A stretch of 6,020 bases of DNA from Acidisarcina sp. (GTDB lineage: Bacteria > Acidobacteriota > Blastocatellia > Pyrinomonadales > Pyrinomonadaceae). The notes below the pieces were generated by a model. That model ran no database searches. It saw only the letters and a list, made by a program, of their open reading frames with translations, and was not told where the DNA came from. Shown here piece after piece: positions 1 to 4,638 of the stretch. The number at the start of each line of letters is the position of its first letter. The stretch's first letter is position 1. Position numbers and translations under genes: made by a program. Location: contig JAJNPX010000170.1 in assembly GCA_021155145.1 (NCBI GenBank), positions 1-6,020 on the forward strand, in the 5' to 3' direction.

Positions 1-143
1 TGGTCGATGCCGAAACGTGCCAAATACTCCGCGACGTAACCGACCAACGGCTTACCAAGAAACGGTATTGCGGGTTTTGTACGGTCTATGGTTAAAGGAA
101 AAAGCCGCGTGCCGAAGCCTGCGGCCAGGATCATCGCCTTCAT
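1..143 (-). CDS. NDP-sugar nucleotidyltransferase, N-terminal fragment (cut by window edge)
   Basis: Only the first 47 codons are inside the window; the gene continues beyond base 1. The protein starts [18 protein letters not shown], and a second conserved block, [12 protein letters not shown], follows at residues 23-34. LAAGxGTRLxPLT is the nucleotide-binding signature of the NTP_transferase family (GalU, RfbA, mannose-1-phosphate guanylyltransferase, MurU). The lysine of TKP just after it is also typical. These cytoplasmic enzymes join a sugar 1-phosphate to an NTP, releasing pyrophosphate, and supply activated sugars for polysaccharide or cell-wall synthesis. The sugar and base cannot be told from this fragment. 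The ATG at 143-141 was chosen because the family signature begins almost at once after it; only a weak GAG-type ribosome site lies 6 bases upstream. It has its own promoter-like sequence and lies beyond the terminator of the FG-GAP gene. Family assignment is sure; the exact enzyme is not. Confidence 0.9.
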   Translation of the reverse strand, partial: MKAMILAAGFGTRLFPLTIDRTKPAIPFLGKPLVGYVAEYLARFGID

Positions 144-151
144 ATGAATCT

Positions 152-166
152 CAAGCGAATAGCTTG
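152..166 (-). other. Small inverted repeat in the nucleotidyltransferase leader
   Basis: CAAGC-N5-GCTTG is a perfect 5-base stem with a 5-base loop, 8 bases before the start codon. If transcription starts near base 169, as the promoter-like boxes suggest, the hairpin would form the very 5' end of the mRNA. Such a hairpin could stabilise the transcript or reduce ribosome access, but a repeat this short can occur by chance. Confidence 0.3.
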
Positions 167-175
167 TCGGATAAG

Positions 176-205
176 AATATACCGCGTTGTTCGGCAACGG
201 TTCAA
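176..205 (-). promoter_or_regulatory. Sigma70-like promoter for the nucleotidyltransferase gene
   Basis: Reading the minus strand, TTGAAC (205-200, 4 of 6 to TTGACA) is followed after 18 bases by TATATT (181-176, 5 of 6 to TATAAT). It lies in the gap after the FG-GAP gene terminator, and the -10 box is about 32 bases upstream of the start codon. A short inverted repeat, GTTG-N5-CAAC, sits in the spacer. The position and the terminator before it support a real promoter; it rests on consensus matching only. Confidence 0.5.
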
Positions 206-241
206 TACCACTCAGATCAAAGTATGAAGACAGAAATATAA

Positions 242-264
242 AGCCCCGGCGGTTTGCCGGGGCT
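242..264 (-). terminator. Intrinsic terminator of the FG-GAP gene
   Basis: On the minus strand AGCCCCGGC and GCCGGGGCT form a perfect 9-base GC-rich stem around a 5-base loop, followed at once by TTTATATTT. It begins 22 bases after the TAG stop of the FG-GAP gene. The T-rich run is only on the minus-strand exit side, so it should end minus-strand transcription. This separates the FG-GAP gene from the nucleotidyltransferase gene. Confidence 0.85.
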
Positions 265-286
265 GGAAGTCGAATTTGCTGTCGAT

Positions 287-1492
287 CTATCTCACATTCC
301 AGTTTGCCAGCGGATAATCTAAAACACCGCCCCAACTCTCTGCCCGAATGCTTCCGTCGATCGAATGCCGCACCCAGAAAACGCCGTCGGTCGGCCGGTA
401 TATAGCGATATCCGTGCGACCGTCACCGTCGTAGTCACCGGGTACGCTTATATCGTCGGGAGCGGCTCCATTGGTACCTCCCCAGGGAATACCCGCCGCG
501 CCGGTTCCGCCTCCGTCACGCTCGAGAATAAAATGGTAGTAAACACCGCCTATATTGCGGCGTGCGCAGAAGTCAGAACGGCCATCAGCGTCGTAATCTC
601 CGGGTACGATGAAATCAAAGACGCTACCCCAGCTAACGTATTCTGCACCGCCGTCGGATGAGCGCCGAAATACATATTGCGCATAATTTGCATTGTTCGG
701 GTCTACTCTCTGGACGCACAGATCCATCTTTGAATCCCCATCATAATCACCCGGACACGGGAAGAAGTCGTCGAGCACTCCATAGCCCCACGGCGAATAA
801 TTAAAGCTTTCCGAAGGATTAGCACTGCTTCGAAAAAAATAATAGCAAGGTCCTGGCACACTAACGTCGCACCGGAAAACTGCCCGGTCATCAATGCTGT
901 CGCCGTCGTAATCTCCGACAACGGTCGGATCGTCGCCTTCGCCGCCAAAGGCGTCAAAACCGAACGTCGACGTAAGGCTGTTGATCCAGTAAAAGCCGGA
1001 AACGGCGGGATCCGGGTCCGAACGCCAATAGATCAGGTCATCTCTGTTGTCGCCGTCGAAATCTGCTGACACGAAAGTGTCTGTGGCAAAGTCGCCCCAT
1101 GCAGCACCCGCCGTAAGGCCGTTACTCGATGACTTGGTCCACCAGGTCACGACATCTGTTCCGACGCTCCTCTGGAAAAGCGGTTCACCATTGAGTTCCA
1201 TCTCCTTGCGGATCTGCCGCCGCTCGCGCTGGCTGAACGCTCCCTGGTGTATCCGCGTGACTCCATTCGTATTGAGCGCCGCACCGCTTTCCCGCAGAAC
1301 AACGAAATCACTCCGTCCGTCACCGTCCATATCCACATTCGGTTCCTGAGGAATCACTATTCCGGTGGGTTGGGCCTTTACAGGCTGGGATTTAAGCTTG
1401 GAAGTCATGCGAGGCGACTTTCGCTGCCCAAGGACGACAGAAGAAAGTGCGATCGCCAATATGATCAGTACGACAATTTTTGGTGTTCTCAT
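287..1492 (-). CDS. Secreted FG-GAP/VCBS repeat protein
   Basis: A 401-residue exported protein of unknown specific role. Residues 1-22 form a signal peptide: basic start (MRTPK), a hydrophobic stretch, and a likely signal peptidase I site after VLG. There is no lipobox cysteine. Six acidic calcium-loop motifs of DxDxD...D type begin near residues 54, 144, 194, 249, 299 and 353, the last reading [16 protein letters not shown]. Spacing of 50-55 residues is regular except the first gap of 90. Each motif is followed by an aromatic-rich strand block, as expected for blades of an FG-GAP/VCBS beta-propeller that binds calcium outside the cytoplasm. Such proteins act in adhesion, surface display or protein binding, but nothing here identifies a ligand. 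No in-frame start is possible upstream because a stop codon lies 3 codons before the ATG, and no good ribosome site is seen. It ends at an intrinsic terminator and appears monocistronic. Confidence 0.88.
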   Translation of the reverse strand: MRTPKIVVLIILAIALSSVVLGQRKSPRMTSKLKSQPVKAQPTGIVIPQEPNVDMDGDGRSDFVVLRESGAALNTNGVTRIHQGAFSQRERRQIRKEMELNGEPLFQRSVGTDVVTWWTKSSSNGLTAGAAWGDFATDTFVSADFDGDNRDDLIYWRSDPDPAVSGFYWINSLTSTFGFDAFGGEGDDPTVVGDYDGDSIDDRAVFRCDVSVPGPCYYFFRSSANPSESFNYSPWGYGVLDDFFPCPGDYDGDSKMDLCVQRVDPNNANYAQYVFRRSSDGGAEYVSWGSVFDFIVPGDYDADGRSDFCARRNIGGVYYHFILERDGGGTGAAGIPWGGTNGAAPDDISVPGDYDGDGRTDIAIYRPTDGVFWVRHSIDGSIRAESWGGVLDYPLANWNVR

Positions 1493-1568
1493 TTTAGTTC
1501 AAGAATGCCTCATTCAAGGTAAAAACGGATGTGCCAGCGAGGTAGCCGGCGACGCGATCCAACCGATT

Positions 1569-1591
1569 CAAATTTGTGCAAATGCCATTTG
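1569..1591. repeat. CAAAT half-site cluster (possible operator)
   Basis: CAAAT occurs at 1569-1573 and 1579-1583, exactly 10 bases apart, and the inverse ATTTG follows at 1587-1591, giving CAAAT-N3-ATTTG. The 10-base phase would place two half-sites on the same face of the helix, as in many operators. It lies about 80-100 bases upstream of the FG-GAP start. AT-rich words of this size can recur by chance. Confidence 0.3.
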
Positions 1592-1628
1592 GAGAAAAGA
1601 AGGTGGCAACTGCAAACTATTAAAATTA

Positions 1629-1642
1629 TTGACAAAAGTCAA
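1629..1642. repeat. TTGAC-N4-GTCAA inverted repeat (possible operator or -35 region)
   Basis: A perfect 5-base inverted repeat with an AAAA spacer. The left half is part of an exact TTGACA -35-like hexamer on the plus strand, so a dimeric regulator bound here would cover that element. No matching good -10 box is seen, which leaves the promoter role open. Confidence 0.35.
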
Positions 1643-1699
1643 GTTTTTCGTTGCAGTTCAGCGAAAGACATTGGCGTTTTCTGGTCGTTAAGTTGATCT

Positions 1700-1711
1700 G
1701 TTAGATCTAAC
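1700..1711. repeat. 12-base perfect palindrome GTTAGATCTAAC
   Basis: GTTAGATCTAAC is fully self-complementary and lies 43 bases before the ATG of the transporter gene. GATCT also occurs just to its left at 1695-1699, so the short word is repeated. Its size and place fit a repressor site, but no known regulator can be named. Confidence 0.35.
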
Positions 1712-1754
1712 GTCCCGTTGTTCCTGAATATTGCAGCACGATGCTCTTCACAAA

Positions 1755-3137
1755 ATGAAATTAACGCAAAAGAACGACCGAAAGGCGATTTTTGGCTGGC
1801 TGGTGTATGACTGGGCAAACTCGGCCTTTTTTACAACGGTCGTCTCCGTTCTTATCGGCCCTTATCTAACGAGCCTTGCCGAAAGGGCGGTCGGTTCTGA
1901 GGGCGTGATAGCTGATCTTTATTTCACAGTAATTACCCCAAAAAATCTGTACGGCCTGTGTATCGCGATCTCCGTTGTCTCGATGGTAATATTCTTACCC
2001 CTTCTGGGAGCCATCGCAGACTATACACACTTGAAAAAGCGGCTGATGGCGGGTTTTTGCTACACCGGCACCCTGGCCGGCGCATTACTGTTTTTCGTAA
2101 CAGATTCGTATTTGATTTGCTCCGCTTTGCTGATCGTTTCGAATATGTGCTTTGCGGCGGCGAATGTTTTCTACAATGCGTTTCTGATCGACCTGACGAC
2201 TGAAGATCGCCGCGACAGAGTCTCAAGCCTCGGTTATGCGTCAGGGTATATCGGCGGTGTTGTGATGCTGGCGCTAAACTTCGCCCTTCTAAGTTTTGCC
2301 GATGATCTCGGAATATCGACCGGGATGGCAGTAAGGATCTCGTTCCTGGCGGCTTCGCTCTGGTGGGGTCTATTCGCGATCATCACGTTTTATCTCGTTA
2401 AGAGCACTGGCCGACCGAAAGAGGTTCCAGAGGGCCAAACCCTCGTCTCTGTTGGCTTTAGGGAGTTGTGGCAAACCCTGAAGGAACTGCGGCGACTGCG
2501 TTATACGGCATTGTTCCTGATCGCTTATCTTTTCTATAATGACGGTATCCAAACAGTCATTCTCCAATCATCGGTGTTCCTCTCATACGAGTTATTCACC
2601 TCACGCGGTTTACCGGAAAACAATTCGTTTCTCTTGGGGATCTTTTTTGTGGCTCAGCTATCGGCCTTGGCCGGAGCGATTGTCTTCGAACGAATTTCAA
2701 GATATATCGGGGCGAAACGGACCATCCTCATTTCTCTGGCGATCTGGTGCGGGATCGTGATCTATGCCTATGGCTTTCTATCAAGCACTTTTCAGGCCTG
2801 GATAATGGCAGGATTCATTGGAATGGTGCTGGGTAGTTCTCAGGCATTGTCTCGGTCACTTTATTCTCAGATGATACCGGCAGACCGCGAATCAAGCTTT
2901 TTCGGCCTTTATGAGATCTCGGAAAAAAGCACGTCGTGGATGGGCCAGCTGCTGTTCGTAGTCATTGTCGGAGCTACGGGTTCGTATCGAAGCGCGATCC
3001 TCGGCCTCATCGTCTTCTTTGTCGCGGGCAGCATTCTACTGCTTTTTACCGATACTGCCCGCGCGATACATGAGGCTGGCAATCTTACACCCGAGGAGGC
3101 CGAGGCTGCCGCCGATTTGAGAACGAAAACCGCTTAG
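1755..3137 (+). CDS. UMF1-family (Atg22-like) MFS transporter
   Basis: A 460-residue inner-membrane protein with about 12 hydrophobic segments in two groups and a cytoplasmic loop around residues 215-250. Family marks are GWLVYDWANSAFF near the N-terminus (14-26), PLLGAIADY (82-90, the MFS loop 2-3 region), LFYNDGIQTV (259-268), SSQALSRSLYSQMIP (361-375) and FFGLYEISEKSTSW (382-395). These are characteristic of bacterial UMF1 transporters related to yeast vacuolar Atg22, which exports amino acids from the vacuole. Substrates of the bacterial members are largely unknown, so efflux of amino acids or other small molecules is only a guess. I chose ATG 1755, which gives MKLTQKNDRKAIFGW; an in-frame TTG at 1731 would add 8 residues. 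Neither has a good ribosome site. The gene is first of four in the same direction, with no terminator after it. Confidence 0.9.
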   Translation: MKLTQKNDRKAIFGWLVYDWANSAFFTTVVSVLIGPYLTSLAERAVGSEGVIADLYFTVITPKNLYGLCIAISVVSMVIFLPLLGAIADYTHLKKRLMAGFCYTGTLAGALLFFVTDSYLICSALLIVSNMCFAAANVFYNAFLIDLTTEDRRDRVSSLGYASGYIGGVVMLALNFALLSFADDLGISTGMAVRISFLAASLWWGLFAIITFYLVKSTGRPKEVPEGQTLVSVGFRELWQTLKELRRLRYTALFLIAYLFYNDGIQTVILQSSVFLSYELFTSRGLPENNSFLLGIFFVAQLSALAGAIVFERISRYIGAKRTILISLAIWCGIVIYAYGFLSSTFQAWIMAGFIGMVLGSSQALSRSLYSQMIPADRESSFFGLYEISEKSTSWMGQLLFVVIVGATGSYRSAILGLIVFFVAGSILLLFTDTARAIHEAGNLTPEEAEAAADLRTKTA

Positions 3138-3144
3138 CTATAAT
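3117..3144 (+). promoter_or_regulatory. Strong sigma70-like promoter for the LOG-AIM24-enzyme I genes
   Basis: TTGAGA (3117-3122, 5 of 6 to TTGACA) is followed after 16 bases by a perfect TATAAT (3139-3144). The -35 box is inside the last codons of the transporter gene and the -10 box lies just after its stop. Predicted transcription starts near 3151, leaving a leader of about 30 bases before the ATG at 3183. This is the best promoter match in the window and suggests that the downstream genes are transcribed apart from the transporter. Confidence 0.65.
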
Positions 3145-3182
3145 TGGGACGGTCTATGTCCCCCAAGTTGAGGAATTTCACG

Positions 3183-3737
3183 ATGAACGAAAATGCCCAC
3201 GGCAGGATCATTACTATTTTTGGAGGATCAAAGTGCGGGCCCGAGTCTGAAGAGTATCAGGACGCTCTTACGCTCGGACGCAAACTCGCTGAAGCTGGTT
3301 TCACGATCTGCACCGGCGGATACCTAGGCGTTATGGAGGCAGCCTCCCGCGGAGCACGTGAAGCCGGGGGCAGAGTACTGGGCATCGTAATGAACCAATT
3401 CAAGTCCGAGCCCAACCGATTTCTGACCGACAAGGTCGCCACTGATCACTTCTATGATCGACTGCAAAACCTGATAACGCGCTCGGTCGGATTTGTTGCA
3501 ATGCGGGGAGGTATGGGAACGGTGACGGAAATATCGCTGGTTTGGAACAAACTCCAAACGGGCGTTCTTGAACGCCGACCGCTGGTGCTTGTTGGGGAAT
3601 GTTGGCAAAACGTCGTGGACGCCTGGGAGAAGAACTTAGCAGTGTCTCGCGCTGATATTTCGTTCTTGGACTTTGCCAACAATGCGGAGGATGCATGTGA
3701 GATCATCGTAAAGAAGACGGCAGGAGTGATCGTATGA
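3183..3737 (+). CDS. LOG-family protein (lysine decarboxylase-like Rossmann fold, putative nucleotide phosphoribohydrolase)
   Basis: A 184-residue cytoplasmic protein, the usual size for this family. It has an early Rossmann strand and loop IITIFGGSKCGP (9-20), then TGGYLGVMEAASRGAREAGG (44-63), YDRLQNLITRS (91-101) and RGGMGTVTEI (108-117). The LOG family, long misnamed lysine decarboxylases, includes enzymes that split cytokinin or purine ribonucleotides into base and ribose 5-phosphate. The signature is PGGxGTxxE; here the proline is arginine, while GG, GT and the glutamate (E116) remain, as does a likely partner arginine (R93). Activity is therefore possible but unproven. ATG 3183 was chosen because AGGA lies 8 bases upstream. 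Earlier starts (TTG 3144, ATG 3156) fall in the -10 box or very near the predicted transcript start. The stop overlaps the next start (ATGA), implying coupled translation with the AIM24 gene. Confidence 0.85.
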   Translation: MNENAHGRIITIFGGSKCGPESEEYQDALTLGRKLAEAGFTICTGGYLGVMEAASRGAREAGGRVLGIVMNQFKSEPNRFLTDKVATDHFYDRLQNLITRSVGFVAMRGGMGTVTEISLVWNKLQTGVLERRPLVLVGECWQNVVDAWEKNLAVSRADISFLDFANNAEDACEIIVKKTAGVIV

Positions 3738-4615
3738 ATTGTCCAAAGTGTAGCGCAGTGCTGCTTCCGGATGCGAAATTTTGTGGCTCCTGCGGCCTTA
3801 CGCTACAGTCGGCGCCACCACAAGACGTACAACCACCTCAGTATCAACAGGTTCCACAGGGAGTCCCGGGTCCTTCGGCCACGGTCGGCGGTGCTTTTCA
3901 TTTCGATTCGGACGGCAGAGGTCAGGGACGCGGCTATACGTGGGAGATCTTGCATCAGGGATCGTTTGCTCTCGCACTCGTAAAGCTTCAGGCGGAACAG
4001 TCGATCCACGCCGAAGCAGGCGCTATGGTGTCGATGTCGGGAAACGTCGATCTTCATTCGGAAATGAAGGGTGGTGTATTCGGCGCTCTTAAACGGGCCG
4101 TTGGTGGCGAGTCCGCATTCGTCTCGACCTTTACTGCGAAAGGTGGTCCCGGAGAGGTAACGCTTGCCCCAGGGGCTCCCGGTGGTGTTGCCGGCATCGA
4201 AATGACTTCCCAGATATTTATGGTCCAGTCGAGCTCATATCTCGCCGGCGACATGAGTCTGCAGGTCGAAACGAAGTTCGGCGGAGCCAAATCGCTGTTC
4301 GGTGGCGAGGGACTTTTTCTGCTCCAGATCTCAGGAACCGGGTTGCTTCTCGTCTCATCCTTTGGCGCGATCCATTCCAGAACGCTCCGGCCGGGCGAGC
4401 AGTATGTTGTCGATACTGGGCATCTCGTCGCTTGGGAAAGTCATATGCAGTACAACCTACGTAAAGCGGCCAAAAGCGGTTTTTTCCGAAGCATGATGAG
4501 CGGAGAGGGCCTCGTCGCCGAGTTCAACGGGCCGGGTGACATACTAATTCAGACGCGAAACCTGGCTGCCTTCGCAGGCCTGCTTCGCCCGTATTTTCCC
4601 TCACAAGGAGGTTAG
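3734..4615 (+). CDS. Zinc-ribbon plus AIM24/TIGR00266 domain protein
   Basis: A 293-residue protein in three parts. Residues 1-23 are a zinc ribbon (CPKC at 3-6, CGSC at 17-20; four cysteines). Residues 24-50 are a proline/glutamine-rich linker. From about 68 to 286 is an AIM24-type beta-sandwich, recognised by LQAEQSIHAEAGAMVSMSGNV (residues 85-105), GGxxLFLLQISGTG-like text (190-203), SFGAIHSRTLRPGEQYVVDTGHLVAWE (209-235) and GLVAEFNGPGDILIQTRNLAAFAGLL (259-284). AIM24 is named from a yeast mitochondrial protein; bacterial TIGR00266 members have no settled function. There is no signal peptide or clear membrane segment, so it is probably cytoplasmic. ATG 3734 overlaps the LOG stop by 4 bases and has AGGAG 7 bases upstream, making the start secure. 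The zinc ribbon suggests binding to a protein or nucleic acid partner, which cannot be named. Confidence 0.88.
   Translation: MNCPKCSAVLLPDAKFCGSCGLTLQSAPPQDVQPPQYQQVPQGVPGPSATVGGAFHFDSDGRGQGRGYTWEILHQGSFALALVKLQAEQSIHAEAGAMVSMSGNVDLHSEMKGGVFGALKRAVGGESAFVSTFTAKGGPGEVTLAPGAPGGVAGIEMTSQIFMVQSSSYLAGDMSLQVETKFGGAKSLFGGEGLFLLQISGTGLLLVSSFGAIHSRTLRPGEQYVVDTGHLVAWESHMQYNLRKAAKSGFFRSMMSGEGLVAEFNGPGDILIQTRNLAAFAGLLRPYFPSQGG
4605..4611 (+). promoter_or_regulatory. Full Shine-Dalgarno sequence at unusual distance from the enzyme I start
   Basis: AAGGAGG is a complete match to the anti-Shine-Dalgarno sequence and lies at the end of the AIM24 gene, encoding part of its QGG tail. The first usable in-frame start for enzyme I is the ATG at 4639, 27 bases later instead of the usual 5-9. 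In between lies the 10-base palindrome AGGCCGGCCT (4614-4623). No ATG, GTG or TTG in the enzyme I frame lies closer, and the only TTG nearby (4628) opens a 4-codon frame. It may act over the distance through folding of the spacer, or be a coincidence of coding. Confidence 0.45.
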
Positions 4616-4638
4616 GCCGGCCTCGTCTTGCCAGATCC

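Larger units (their letters stand above)
1493..1754. promoter_or_regulatory. Divergent intergenic control region
   Basis: This gap separates the minus-strand FG-GAP gene from the plus-strand transporter gene, so it should hold both promoters. I see no convincing gene in it. It contains an exact TTGACA on the plus strand at 1629-1634, with only a poor -10 match (TGCAGT, 1652-1657) 17 bases on. It also holds several symmetric elements listed separately. The part around 1600-1650 is AT-rich compared with its surroundings. No clear -35/-10 pair for the FG-GAP gene was found. Confidence 0.6.

Noticed and set aside
17..405. Two plus-strand frames (74 and 72 codons) across the left intergenic region
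   Set aside because: They run antisense to the nucleotidyltransferase start or the FG-GAP gene end and cross the terminator. Neither protein shows recognisable features.
287..1492. FG-GAP repeats as a DNA-level tandem repeat
   Set aside because: The repeats are similar only at protein level with varied codons and spacing, so they are old domain repeats and not a recent DNA repeat array.
1629..1657. Confident sigma70 promoter for the transporter at TTGACA 1629
   Set aside because: The -35 is exact but the best -10 at 17 bases (TGCAGT) matches only 3 of 6 and lacks the key second A, so it was not annotated as a promoter.
1365..1691. 108-codon plus-strand frame covering the divergent region
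   Set aside because: It overlaps the signal-peptide end of the FG-GAP gene and runs through the control region; its translation has no family resemblance.
3400..3696. Minus-strand frames of 84-98 codons opposite the LOG gene
   Set aside because: They are antisense to a well-conserved family protein, have no ribosome site, and their translations look like shadows (Pro/Arg/Ser-rich).
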